From positions 601,423-665,422 of the forward strand of contig KK211150.1 of the NCBI GenBank assembly GCA_000620545.1: 64,000 nt of DNA, given 5' to 3'. Shown here one piece after another: positions 54,473 through 63,123 of this stretch; within the stretch, counting starts at the first letter, position 1, and each line of letters opens with the position of its first letter. This stretch comes from Intrasporangiaceae bacterium URHB0013 (GTDB taxonomy: Bacteria; Actinomycetota; Actinomycetes; Actinomycetales; Dermatophilaceae). The notes below the pieces were generated by a model, which ran no database searches, had not been told where the DNA came from, and saw only the letters and a list, made by a program, of their open reading frames with translations. The translations under genes and the position numbers were made by a program.

Positions 54473-54593
54473 CACGCGGGCGCTGAGCCGGCGCTGAGCT
54501 CGCGCCGAGCCGACTCCCAGCCACGCAGGACCGCGAGTGGCCCCGACGCACCTCACGGGCATCGGGACCACTCAACGGGACTGCGGCGGTGGG

Positions 54594-55382
54594 TCAGGCC
54601 GAGGCCACGCCCTCCGCGGACAGCTGGCGACGCAGCTCGTCGAGCGTGCGCCGGAGCAGTCGGCTGACCTGCATGGCACTGAGTCCCATGGACTCGGCGA
54701 TCTCGGCCTGCGTCATGTCGCCGCCGAACCGGAGCTCGACGAGCCGCTGGTCACGCTCAGGCAGGCGCTCGAGCGCGGTGCGCACGACGATGCCTTCGTC
54801 CAGCGCCGGGTCGGACCCGGAGCCGCCGCGCGCGTCCAGCAGGTCGAGCACGGGTCGTCCGCCGTCCGCCGTCGTCGCGTCCAGGGATGCGGGTCGCAGG
54901 TTGGTCGCTGCGACCTGGGCTTCCTTGACGGCCTCGAGCGTCAGGTCGAGCTCGTCAGCGAGCTCGCCGGCGTCCGGGTCGTGCCCGAGCTGTTGCTCGA
55001 GCCGTGACCGGGTGTCGGTGACGAGCTGGCGTCGTTCCTGCAGCTCGCGTGGCGGCCGGACGAGCCACCCGTGGTCACGGAAGTGACGACGGAGCTCTCC
55101 GGTGATGGTGGGTGTGGCGTAGGCGCCGAACTCCGTCGGCTTGGACAGGTCGAAACGCTGGATGGCCTTGAGCAGCGCGAAGAACGCGACCTGCTCGAGG
55201 TCCTCTCGGTCGAGGCCCTTGCCCGAGTAGCGATGGGCGAGAGACCGGGCGAGCGGCATGTGCAGCTTTGTCACGGTCTCGAGGGCGTGGGCGCGCTCGG
55301 ACGTGCAGTCCGACGTGTGCAGGGTATGGATCAGCTCTCTGGTTCGCGCATCCTTGCGCGGACCCGCGGACGGGTCGGTCAT
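54594..55382 (-). CDS. RNA polymerase sigma factor, SigB/SigF/SigG type
   Basis: A 262-residue alternative sigma factor. Region 2 contains RYSGKGLDREDLEQVAFFAL and KPTEFGAYATPTITGELRRH; region 3 contains LGHDPDAGELADELDLTLEA; region 4 contains DMTQAEIAESMGLSAMQVSR then LLRRTLDELR. Length and lack of region 1.1 match the stress/sporulation subgroup. The start MTDPSAGPRK has GGAG 6 nt upstream. No anti-sigma gene is adjacent, unlike in many SigF loci. The upstream 210 bp hold no promoter I can assign. Confidence 0.9.
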   Translation of the reverse strand: MTDPSAGPRKDARTRELIHTLHTSDCTSERAHALETVTKLHMPLARSLAHRYSGKGLDREDLEQVAFFALLKAIQRFDLSKPTEFGAYATPTITGELRRHFRDHGWLVRPPRELQERRQLVTDTRSRLEQQLGHDPDAGELADELDLTLEAVKEAQVAATNLRPASLDATTADGGRPVLDLLDARGGSGSDPALDEGIVVRTALERLPERDQRLVELRFGGDMTQAEIAESMGLSAMQVSRLLRRTLDELRRQLSAEGVASA

Positions 55383-55592
55383 TTCAAACTCCGATGGATC
55401 GGATCCCCGATGCGGCACTGGCTTGACCGACTTCTCTTGACGCTAGGGCGTCCGCCGGAGATACACAAGGTGGACTTAGCCCCCGTGCGACGGCGTCAAG
55501 GTGTATAGGCGGGCGCGAGTGACTCAGGCCCCGAGCGTGTTCCGGAGCGTGGCTCGAGTGCCGTTCCCCTCCGTGTGACTGCGGCCCTGAGC

Positions 55593-56456
55593 TCAATGCG
55601 TGACGACCACGAGAGCCTCCAGGAGCCTGCGGGCGATCTCCTCGTCACCGGTCACGGTGTAGTGGATCTGGTCCACGGACCGACGCCCCGCGGCCCGACG
55701 CGTCAGCGCATCGGTGGTGAGGTGGATCGAGGTGACGTCGAGCTGCTCCTCACCCTCGGGGCGGTCCTGGCCGCTGAAGAGTGCCTCCCCGCGAGGGCGC
55801 CCGTCGTCGCCGGTGATGATGCGAACCCCGTCGCGGGCGACCACGGGACCGCTCACGTCGAGCACGACCGCGTGACCCGGTCCGATGCCGGCGACGCGCG
55901 AGGCGATGCGCGGCAAGGCGGCGAGGATGTCCGCGGTGAAGACCGCGGCGGCCGCGGAGTCGAGGTTGCCGGGGCGGTCGAGCGCCGCGCGCAGGTCCTG
56001 CTCGTGCACCCAGGCGTCGACGATGCGGCGGTGCAGGTGGTCGCCGAACGTCGTCTCGGGTCCGAAGAAACCGCCGATCACGGTGTCGACATCGGCGTCT
56101 GAGTGGCGCAGGTCGGCCACCCGCTGGGGGTGGAACTCGGCCAGCTCGGCGACGACCTCACGTCCGGACAGGCCACGCCGGGCCTCGACGTCGACCTCGA
56201 CGAAGCGGGCGAAGTCACTGTGGACATGCGGGTAGTCGGGGACCTCGATGCGCGGTCGCGGCAGTCCCGCGAACGACTTCTCCGCACCGACGACGTGCGC
56301 GATCTGGTCCTTGACGGTCCAGCCGGGGCACTCGGTCTGGAGGTCGAAGTCCTCGTCCCGGCACGAGAAGCCGAGGTCGATGATCGACTGCACGGAGTGG
56401 TCGAACGCGTCGATCAGTCCGTTGCGGTCGTCAGGGGCGGCCGGGTGCATGGGCAT
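55593..56456 (-). CDS. Maleylpyruvate isomerase-family mycothiol-dependent protein
   Basis: A 287-residue protein of the actinobacterial MDMPI/DinB-like superfamily, which uses mycothiol. The N-terminal domain has CPGWTVKDQIAHVVGAEKS, where the His is a probable metal ligand, then GDHLHRRIVDAWVHEQDLR with two more candidate ligands. The C-terminal domain (about 190-287) resembles the SCP2-like MDMPI C-terminal domain. The substrate is unknown; metal-dependent thiol transfer is the family theme. It lies back to back with the CopD-CtaG gene, with only 26 bp between starts. Confidence 0.87.
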   Translation of the reverse strand: MPMHPAAPDDRNGLIDAFDHSVQSIIDLGFSCRDEDFDLQTECPGWTVKDQIAHVVGAEKSFAGLPRPRIEVPDYPHVHSDFARFVEVDVEARRGLSGREVVAELAEFHPQRVADLRHSDADVDTVIGGFFGPETTFGDHLHRRIVDAWVHEQDLRAALDRPGNLDSAAAAVFTADILAALPRIASRVAGIGPGHAVVLDVSGPVVARDGVRIITGDDGRPRGEALFSGQDRPEGEEQLDVTSIHLTTDALTRRAAGRRSVDQIHYTVTGDEEIARRLLEALVVVTH

Positions 56457-56462
56457 GTCATC

Positions 56463-56468
56463 AGACTA
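56463..56468 (-). promoter_or_regulatory. -10 hexamer of the MDMPI-family gene (leaderless geometry)
   Basis: TAGTCT on the minus strand ends 6 nt (gatgac) before the ATG at 56456. It is 2 bp from the -10 of the divergent gene. Confidence 0.55.
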
Positions 56469-56470
56469 CT

Positions 56471-56476
56471 TACCCT
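56471..56476 (+). promoter_or_regulatory. -10 hexamer of the CopD-CtaG gene (leaderless geometry)
   Basis: TACCCT is followed by 6 nt (tgaggt) and the ATG at 56483. Any -35 must lie inside the divergent coding sequence. Confidence 0.55.
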
Positions 56477-56482
56477 TGAGGT

Positions 56483-58627
56483 ATGCCAACCCTGCAGCGA
56501 GACGGTCTCGTCGGTCCGCGGACGGGTCCCGCATCGGCTGCGCCCTGGGGTGCGGCGACTGCCGTCGCCGCCGTCGTCGTGGTCGGCCTCGTGGCCAGCG
56601 TCGTCGCGGCGCGCTACAGCGGCGCGGTCGACGCGCTGCCCGGTGGCCTGACCGACGCCGGTCCGGTCGTGCGCTGGTCGCTGCCCCTCGTGCGCGTCGT
56701 CCACGACGTCGCCGCCTCGCTGACCATCGGCTCGCTGCTGCTCGCCGCCACGATGATCCCCGGCCGTACCCGTGCGGAGAGTGCCGCGCTCGACGAGCCG
56801 CGCCGCGCCGCTGCCTTCCGGGTGGCGACGGCTGCGGCGTTCGTCTGGGCGGTCGCCGGAGGCGTCGGGGTCGTCTTCACCTTCGCCGACGCCGCGGGTA
56901 TGCCGCTCGCTGACCCGCTCTTCGGCAGCAACCTCACCGGGTCGGTGTGGTCCATAGAACCGCTCAGGGTCGGGCTCATCAGCACCGTCGTGGCCTTCGT
57001 CGTCGCCTCCGTGGCCGCGGTGAGCCGGGCGAGGTCAGTGGCCGTGGGGCTCACGGTCCTCTCGGCGTTCGGCCTGCTCGTCCTCGGTCTCGCCGGCCAT
57101 GCGGGCGGCTCCGCCGACCACGAGACCGCGGTCAACGCGATGGCCGCCCACCTGTTGAGTGCGGCCGTCTGGGTCGGGGGGCTCCTCGCGCTCGTCGTCC
57201 TGCGCCGTCCCCTCGGTGACGCCCTCGGCGTGGTCGCCCGCCGGTACTCGACCGTCGCCCTCTGGTGCTTCGTGGCGCTCGGTGTCTCCGGTGTCATGTC
57301 GGCGACCACCCGACTCGGCTCCTGGTCCGACCTGGCCACGCCGTACGGCGTCCTCGTCCTCGTCAAGGTGCTCGCCTTCGCGGCCCTGGGTGTCGCCGGT
57401 GTCTGGCACCGCCGCGTGACCCTGGACCGCATCGACGCCGCCGACGCCGCCGACCCCGCCGCCGCCACCACCGGCGCCGCCGACACCGCCGACGCCACCC
57501 ACGCCACCGACACCACCGACGCCCCCGCGTCCTCGGTGCGCGGGCGGCTCTTCGCGCGCCTCGCGCTCGTCGAGACCCTCGTCATGGGACTCGCGTTCGG
57601 TGTCGCGACGGCGCTGGCGCGCAGCGAGCCGCCGGTCCCTGAGCTCGTGGCCGACCCGAGCGCAGCGCTGTCGCTGACCGGCTACCCGGTGCCGAGCGCG
57701 CCGACGGCGCTGTCGTGGCTCACCGCCTGGCGGGTCGAGTGGCTGTTTCTCGCCACCGGCCTGCTCGCGATCGGGCTGTACGTCTCCGGCGTCGTGCGCC
57801 TGCGCCGGCGTGGGGACGCGTGGCCCGTGCTGCGCACGCTGAGCTGGGTCGTCGGGTGGCTGCTCTTCGTCTACGCCACCAACGGGGCGCTCGGCATCTA
57901 CGGCCGCGTCGCCTTCTCGTGGCACATGACGCTGCACATGCTCGAGGCGATGGTCGTCCCGATCTTCCTCGTGCTCGCGGCCCCGATGACCCTCGCGCTG
58001 CGCACCGTCAGGCCGCGCCGCGACGGCACGATCGGTCCGCGCGAGATGCTCCTCGCCCTGATCCACTCCCGGTTCCTCGCCGTCGTCGGCAACCCGGTCT
58101 TCGCCGCCGTCCTCTTCTTCATGAGCCTCGTCGTCTTCTACTGGACCGGCCTGTTCCAGCTGGCCCTGGAGACGCACACGGGACACCTGCTCATGACCGC
58201 CCACTTCGTCCTCACGGGCTACCTCTTCGTGTGGGTGCTCGTCGGGGTCGACCCCGGCCCGAAGCGGTGGAGTCCGGCCCTGCGGCTGGTGGTCCTCTTC
58301 GCGACGATCTCCTTCCACGCCTTCTTCGGCGTGGCGATGATCAGCGGGACGACGCTCCTGGGCGGCGACTTCTTCCCCACCATCGACATCCCGTGGGTTC
58401 CCGACCGGCTCGCCGACCAGCGCTACGGCGGGGGCGTCGCGTGGGCCATCGGCGAGCTGCCGAGCCTCGTGCTCGCGCTCACCGTCGCCGTGCAGTGGTT
58501 CCGCAGCGACAGCTCGGAGTCGGTGCGGCAGGACCGCCGGGCCGACCGTGACGGCGATGCCGAGCTCACGGCATACAACGCGCGGCTGGCCGCCCTCGCC
58601 AGGCGTGACGAGGGCGCCTCGCGCTGA
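56483..58627 (+). CDS. CopD-CtaG fusion membrane protein (copper handling)
   Basis: A 714-residue integral membrane protein joining two copper-related modules. The N-terminal part (about 20-400) is CopD-like, with eight or more helices and conserved segments VRVVHDVAASLTIGSLLLA, NAMAAHLLSAAVWVGGLLAL and YGVLVLVKVLAFAALG. An Ala/Thr/Asp linker (about 315-350) is followed by one or two helices. The C-terminal part (about 450-690) is the Caa3_CtaG domain (SWHMTLHMLEAMVVPIFLVL, HTGHLLMTAHFVLTGYLFVW, HAFFGVAMISGTTLLGGDFF) with several conserved His. It likely carries copper across the membrane for cytochrome oxidase assembly. Confidence 0.9.
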   Translation: MPTLQRDGLVGPRTGPASAAPWGAATAVAAVVVVGLVASVVAARYSGAVDALPGGLTDAGPVVRWSLPLVRVVHDVAASLTIGSLLLAATMIPGRTRAESAALDEPRRAAAFRVATAAAFVWAVAGGVGVVFTFADAAGMPLADPLFGSNLTGSVWSIEPLRVGLISTVVAFVVASVAAVSRARSVAVGLTVLSAFGLLVLGLAGHAGGSADHETAVNAMAAHLLSAAVWVGGLLALVVLRRPLGDALGVVARRYSTVALWCFVALGVSGVMSATTRLGSWSDLATPYGVLVLVKVLAFAALGVAGVWHRRVTLDRIDAADAADPAAATTGAADTADATHATDTTDAPASSVRGRLFARLALVETLVMGLAFGVATALARSEPPVPELVADPSAALSLTGYPVPSAPTALSWLTAWRVEWLFLATGLLAIGLYVSGVVRLRRRGDAWPVLRTLSWVVGWLLFVYATNGALGIYGRVAFSWHMTLHMLEAMVVPIFLVLAAPMTLALRTVRPRRDGTIGPREMLLALIHSRFLAVVGNPVFAAVLFFMSLVVFYWTGLFQLALETHTGHLLMTAHFVLTGYLFVWVLVGVDPGPKRWSPALRLVVLFATISFHAFFGVAMISGTTLLGGDFFPTIDIPWVPDRLADQRYGGGVAWAIGELPSLVLALTVAVQWFRSDSSESVRQDRRADRDGDAELTAYNARLAALARRDEGASR

Positions 58628-58682
58628 CGAGGGGCGTACACGTATGCCGTCCTTCTCTGGCCCGGGTGAGAGTCCCGGTCAC

Positions 58683-58699
58683 TACTACGTCATGTAGTA
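58683..58699 (+). promoter_or_regulatory. BlaI-type operator before the small Cys-rich gene
   Basis: TACTACGTCATGTAGTA is a perfect dyad of TACTAC and GTAGTA around 5 bp. It overlaps a -10-like TAGTAT (58695-58700), about 20 bp before the gene start at 58719. It matches the operator of the blaI operon (6153-6169, minus strand) at 15 of 17 positions. Confidence 0.75.
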
Positions 58700-58718
58700 T
58701 GTGGTGGGAGGAGGGAAC

Positions 58719-58901
58719 ATGCCCACCCGAACGTCGAACCCCCGGTGCCCGATACGAGTCGGCGAGCCGTGCACGTTGTGCTTCCCCGGAGCACGCGGAC
58801 CGCAGGACTGCGGCCTGGTCTACCTCGTCCAGAGCGACCCGGAGCTGCGGGAGGAGCTCGCGGCCCGGCGCCGCGAGCACCACGCCTTGCCGAACCGCTG
58901 A
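58719..58901 (+). CDS. Small Cys-rich protein, probable BlaI target (DUF6767-like)
   Basis: A 60-residue protein with three closely spaced Cys: NPRCPIRVGEPCTLCFPGA, then GPQDCGLVYLVQSDPELREE with a fourth. The four Cys could bind a metal or a cluster. I believe it belongs to the actinobacterial DUF6767 family, from memory. GGAGG lies 7 nt before the ATG. The BlaI-type operator at 58683-58699 overlaps its promoter, so it is likely derepressed when BlaI is cleaved. It sits between a copper-transport gene and a nitrilase gene. Confidence 0.78.
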   Translation: MPTRTSNPRCPIRVGEPCTLCFPGARGPQDCGLVYLVQSDPELREELAARRREHHALPNR

Positions 58902-58990
58902 CGGGCGAGGCCCCACGGCCCGCCATCTCGAAAGCCGTCCCGCGCCGGGCCGCGATGACCCGACGACACCGGGCGTGTGAGAGTTGCACC

Positions 58991-59797
58991 ATGAAGGTTG
59001 CGCTCATCCAGCTGGCCTACGGCGACGACGAGTCGGTCGCCGACCGCACCCTCCGCGTCACCGATCTCGTCCGCGCCCAGGCGGGCCACGACCTCGTCGT
59101 CCTGCCCGAGCTGTGGTCGGCAGGCGGCTTCGACTACACCGCATGGGGAGAGCGCGCCGAGACCGTCGACGGGACCGTCGCGCAGGCGCTCGCCGCCGCT
59201 GCCCGAGACGCCCGCGTCACGCTGCACGGCGGCTCGATCGTCGAGCGGGCCGAGCCCGCCGAGGCAGGCGGCCGCGGCCTGTGGAACACCAGCCTCGTCT
59301 TCTCGCCCGACGGTGAGCTCGTCGCGACGTACCGCAAGATCCACCGTTTCGGCTTCGGCGGGGGCGAGCCCAGCCTGATGGACGCGGGCGAGGCCCTCGT
59401 CATCGTGGACGTCCCCGTCGCGGGCGGCGGCACGGTGCGCGTCGGGCTCTCGACCTGCTACGACCTGCGCTTCCCCGAGCTCTACCGCCGCCTCGTCGAC
59501 CGCGGCGCCGAGGTCTTCGTCGTCCCGGCGGCGTGGCCGCGCAAGCGGGTGGCTCACTGGACGCTGCTCGGGCAGGCGCGTGCCGTCGAGGACCAGTGCG
59601 TCGTGCTCCAGTGCAACACCTCCGGCACGCACGCGGGTCACGAGATGGGCGGGCACTCGCAGGTCGTCGACGCCACGGGGAAGGTTCTGGCCGCAGCAGG
59701 CCTTGACGAGGAGGTGCTGAGCATCGACATCGACACGGCGGCCACCCCGGAGTGGCGCCGAGCCTTCCCCGTGCTGGCGGACCGGAGGCTCTCGTGA
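58991..59797 (+). CDS. Carbon-nitrogen hydrolase (nitrilase superfamily)
   Basis: A 268-residue amidase-type hydrolase with the Glu-Lys-Cys triad visible: Glu40 in VVLPELW, Lys116 in TYRKIHRFG and Cys156 in LSTCYDLRFPELYR. The pattern fits omega-amidase/Nit2-like members rather than true nitrilases. The start MKVALIQLAY is canonical. The stop overlaps the next GTG (GTGA), so the two are coupled. Substrate unknown; deaminated glutathione-type or small amides are possible. Confidence 0.88.
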   Translation: MKVALIQLAYGDDESVADRTLRVTDLVRAQAGHDLVVLPELWSAGGFDYTAWGERAETVDGTVAQALAAAARDARVTLHGGSIVERAEPAEAGGRGLWNTSLVFSPDGELVATYRKIHRFGFGGGEPSLMDAGEALVIVDVPVAGGGTVRVGLSTCYDLRFPELYRRLVDRGAEVFVVPAAWPRKRVAHWTLLGQARAVEDQCVVLQCNTSGTHAGHEMGGHSQVVDATGKVLAAAGLDEEVLSIDIDTAATPEWRRAFPVLADRRLS

Positions 59798-61680
59798 ACG
59801 CCGACGCCGGCGTGGGGACGAACACGCTCCGATCCCGCGTCCGGGTCCGGGCCGCCGAGCTGGTCGGCCGTGGCTGGCTCAACACCGGCGGCCGGTCCCT
59901 GTCGCTCGCAGACCTGCGCGGACGGGTCGTCGTCCTCGACTTCTGGACCTTCTGCTGCGTCAACTGCCTCCACGTCCTCGACGAGCTGCGTCCTGTCGAG
60001 GCGCAGTTCCCCGACGCGCTGACGATCATCGGCGTGCACTCGCCCAAGTTCGAGCACGAGGCCGACGCCGACGCGCTGGCCGCCGCGGTCGAGCGGTATG
60101 CCGTCCACCACCCGGTGCTCGACGACCCCGAGCTCGTGACGTGGAAGGCCTACGCCGCCCGGGCGTGGCCGACCCTCGTGGTGCTCGACCCCGAGGGCTA
60201 CGTCGTCGCCTCGATGTCGGGGGAGGGGCACGGGCCCGGTCTCGCCTCGCTCGTGGCCGAGCTCATCGAGGAGCACCGGGACAAGGGCACCCTCCAGCCG
60301 GGTGACGACCCCTATGTCCCGCCGGCGGACCCCGACACCGCGCTGCGCTTCCCCGGCAAGGCGATCGCCCTGCCCGACGGGTCCTTCGTCGTCAGCGACA
60401 CCGCCAACCACGAGGTCGTGCACCTCGAGGGCGACCTCGAGACCGAGCGCGCGCGCTGGGGTGGGGACGGTGTCCTCAACGAGCCGCAGGGTGTGCTGCT
60501 CGCTCCGCCTGCGTTGGCTGAGAGGCTCGGCGTCGACCTGCTCGTCGCCGACTCGGTCAACCACCAGATCAAGGGAATCCGCTTCTCCGACGGGGCGATC
60601 CACGTTCTGGCGGGCACCGGTTCACAGCTGCGGGAGCGCACGGGTGGCGGCCCTGCCCTCGAGCAGGCGCTCTCGACGCCCTGGGATCTCGCCTGGCTCG
60701 GCGACCGGCTCGTCGTCGCGATGGCCGGGACCCACCAGCTGTGGGCGTGGACCCCGGGCGCCACCCTCGAGGAGGGTCGGGTCGAGGTCATCGGTGGCAC
60801 CTCGAACGAGGGACTCGTCGACGGGCCGGCGCGCGAGGCGTGGTTCGCCCAGCCGTCCGGGCTCGCGGCGTCCGCCTCCGGCGACCGCGTCTGGGTGGCC
60901 GACTCCGAGACGTCGGCCCTGCGCTCCGTGACGAGGACGGCCGACGGCGACCTCCTGGTGGAGACCCACGTCGGCACCGGCCTCTTCGACTTCGGCCACC
61001 GTGACGGCGACGCCGCCGACGCGCTGCTGCAGCACCCGCTCGGGGTGACGGAGCTGCCCGACGGGTCGGTCGCCGTGAGCGACACCTACAACGGGGCGAT
61101 CCGGCGCTTCGACCTCGCGACCGGTCAGGTGTCGACCCTTGCCCACGGTCTCGCCGAGCCGAGCGACGCCGTGGTCGAGCGCGATCCGGACACCGGCGAG
61201 GTGCGCCTCGTCGTCGTCGAGTCCGCGGCCCACCGGCTGGTCCGCGTGGCCCTGCCCGAGGCCGCCCAGCGCGTCGACGGACCTGCCCACCGCACGCAGC
61301 GGCCGCCCACTCCGCTCCCCGCCGGAGAGGTCGCACTCGAGGTGACGTTCGTGCCGCCGACCGGGCAGAAGCTCGACCGGCGCTGGGGCGACCCGACGCG
61401 GCTGGACGTGTCGGCGACTCCCGATGCGCTCCTCGTCTCCGGGGCCGGGCGGGCCGAGGGCCTGACGAGAACGCTCGTGCTGCGCGACGGCATCGGGTCG
61501 GGCACGCTGCACATCTCGGTGCAGGCCGCCGCGTGCGACGGCGACCCCGAGACCGGCGAGGTCCCCGAGCACGCCGCGTGCCACCTCTTCCAGCAGGACT
61601 GGGGCATCCCGGTCATCCTCGACCCGGCGGCCGGTGCCACACTGACTCTCGACCTGCGGGGGGTGCAGGCCGGGGGCTGA
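59794..61680 (+). CDS. Thioredoxin-like and NHL-repeat protein
   Basis: A 628-residue protein. The N-terminal thioredoxin-fold domain (about 20-165) carries the redox motif CVNC (Cys55, Cys58) in FWTFCCVNCLHVL. NHL-type propeller repeats follow at about 190-495 (FPGKAIALPDGSFVVSDTAN, HPLGVTELPDGSVAVSDTYN, QPSGLAASASGDRVWVADSE). A C-terminal beta domain completes the protein (about 500-628). The plan matches the NHLRC2-like family. No signal peptide is visible, so it is probably cytoplasmic. The GTG overlaps the nitrilase stop. Confidence 0.88.
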   Translation: MNADAGVGTNTLRSRVRVRAAELVGRGWLNTGGRSLSLADLRGRVVVLDFWTFCCVNCLHVLDELRPVEAQFPDALTIIGVHSPKFEHEADADALAAAVERYAVHHPVLDDPELVTWKAYAARAWPTLVVLDPEGYVVASMSGEGHGPGLASLVAELIEEHRDKGTLQPGDDPYVPPADPDTALRFPGKAIALPDGSFVVSDTANHEVVHLEGDLETERARWGGDGVLNEPQGVLLAPPALAERLGVDLLVADSVNHQIKGIRFSDGAIHVLAGTGSQLRERTGGGPALEQALSTPWDLAWLGDRLVVAMAGTHQLWAWTPGATLEEGRVEVIGGTSNEGLVDGPAREAWFAQPSGLAASASGDRVWVADSETSALRSVTRTADGDLLVETHVGTGLFDFGHRDGDAADALLQHPLGVTELPDGSVAVSDTYNGAIRRFDLATGQVSTLAHGLAEPSDAVVERDPDTGEVRLVVVESAAHRLVRVALPEAAQRVDGPAHRTQRPPTPLPAGEVALEVTFVPPTGQKLDRRWGDPTRLDVSATPDALLVSGAGRAEGLTRTLVLRDGIGSGTLHISVQAAACDGDPETGEVPEHAACHLFQQDWGIPVILDPAAGATLTLDLRGVQAGG

Positions 61681-61724
61681 CCGGCCGACACCCAGCGCAC
61701 CGATCGACGGACGAGGCGGCAGAC

Positions 61725-62603
61725 GTGGCAGGACAGGCATCCGGAGGCGGTGGGCGCTCGGTCCTCTCGGCGGTGTGCGGGCTGCTGGCCGTCGTGCTGC
61801 TGCCTGTGTCGCTCGTCGGCTTCTGGGCGTCGGTGATGCTGACGCGGACCGGCGTGTTCGTGGAGGAGCTGCGGCCGGTCGTGACGAGGCCGCAGGTCCA
61901 GGAGGCGCTCACCGACGGCGTCGTGCAGGGCGTCCTGGGCGCGGTCGACCTGCAGCCGGCCGTCGAGAAGGCCCTCGAGGTACCGATCCGTACCCAGGCG
62001 GCCGCGCTCGTCGCGAGTCCTCAGGTCACGGCCGCCTGGACCGCGGGCATCCGGGCGCTCCACACGCAGTTCATCGCCGTCATGGAGGGACGGGCAGACA
62101 CGGAGCTCGACGACCAGGGGCGCGTCTCGGTGCGCCTGACGATCCCAGTGCCCGCCCTCGCCGCCACGCTCGAGCAGGCGGGCGTCTCCGACGCCGGGGC
62201 CATCGCCCCGGTCGTCACGATCCCCCTCGCCAAGGCCAGCGACCTGCAGCAGGCGCAGACGGCATACCGCATCGCCGATGCCTGGGGACCCTGGGCGCCG
62301 CTCGTCGTGGGCGCCCTCGCGCTGCTGTCCATCGCTCTCGCCCGGCGCTGGCGCACGGCGACGACGCTCGTCGCCATCGGCTGGATCACGACGGCCCTCG
62401 CGCTGGCCCTCGTCCTCATGGTGTCGCGCGAGCCGCTCATGCGACGCGTCGATCCCGAGGTGGCGCGCACCATCGCCGATGCGGCCTACGGCCTCGCCGC
62501 GCGGACCCTCTACTACGAGATCGCGATCGCCGTGGGCGTCGGCGTCGTCATGCTCGTGGTCTCGGCGATCACGCTCGCGTTCGCGCGGCGCCGTCCCCGC
62601 TGA
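61725..62603 (+). CDS. Unknown integral membrane protein
   Basis: A 292-residue protein of unknown function. One N-terminal helix (about 12-35) is followed by an extracytoplasmic domain of about 140 residues (TRTGVFVEELRPVVTRPQVQ and following), then three helices at about 186-205, 212-230 and 262-285. The domain has no Cys and no catalytic motif. The GTG start has only a weak GAGG-like site. The plan recurs in uncharacterised actinobacterial membrane proteins. Confidence 0.75.
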   Translation: MAGQASGGGGRSVLSAVCGLLAVVLLPVSLVGFWASVMLTRTGVFVEELRPVVTRPQVQEALTDGVVQGVLGAVDLQPAVEKALEVPIRTQAAALVASPQVTAAWTAGIRALHTQFIAVMEGRADTELDDQGRVSVRLTIPVPALAATLEQAGVSDAGAIAPVVTIPLAKASDLQQAQTAYRIADAWGPWAPLVVGALALLSIALARRWRTATTLVAIGWITTALALALVLMVSREPLMRRVDPEVARTIADAAYGLAARTLYYEIAIAVGVGVVMLVVSAITLAFARRRPR

Positions 62604-62711
62604 GCCGGCGCCCCCGGGGCCGCGGGGCCGCCGTTTCGTGACGGCTGGGCAGCCGGAGGGTATGTGCAACGCAGGTACGCGTCCAGGGCGTACCCCAGTT
62701 AAGGAGACCTC

Positions 62712-63005
62712 ATGGGTATCGGACTCGGGATCTTCCTGCTCGTCGTCGGAGCGATCTTCACCTTCACCAACGTCGACTCCAGCGTCCTCAACCTGAGCAG
62801 CAGCACCGGCAACACGATCGGCATCATCCTCATGGTGGCCGGTGCGCTCGCGATCATCCTCGCGATCGTCCTCAACGCCCAGCGCACCCGCACACAGCAC
62901 ACGGTCGTCACGGAGCGCCGGGGCGCGCCCGACGTCGTCGAACGGCGGGTGGCCGAAGACCCGGTGGTCGAGCGCCGCGTCGATCATCGCGACGAGTCGC
63001 TCTGA
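62712..63005 (+). CDS. Small membrane protein (DUF6458-like)
   Basis: A 97-residue protein with two hydrophobic helices (GIGLGIFLLVVGAIFTFTNV and TIGIILMVAGALAIILAIVL) and a charged C-terminal tail containing ERR repeats (VVTERRGAPDVVERRVAEDP). AAGGAG lies 6 nt before the ATG. It resembles the actinobacterial DUF6458 family; function unknown. A strong hairpin follows 118 bp after its stop. Confidence 0.82.
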   Translation: MGIGLGIFLLVVGAIFTFTNVDSSVLNLSSSTGNTIGIILMVAGALAIILAIVLNAQRTRTQHTVVTERRGAPDVVERRVAEDPVVERRVDHRDESL

Positions 63006-63123
63006 GAAGCTGGCCCAGGACCTGACTCGTCAGGTTGCGCAGGCGAGATGGCGCCGTCGACCCGTGGGGTCGGCGGCGTCTCGTCGTGCGCCCACCGGAG
63101 CGGTCGCTCAACGGCGTGAACGA

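Noticed and set aside
54285-54575. Minus-strand frames of 85-96 codons after the GAF-ANTAR gene
   Set aside because: They translate the 21-bp tandem repeat (RRLSVVW-like periodicity) and overlap the GAF-ANTAR C-terminus.
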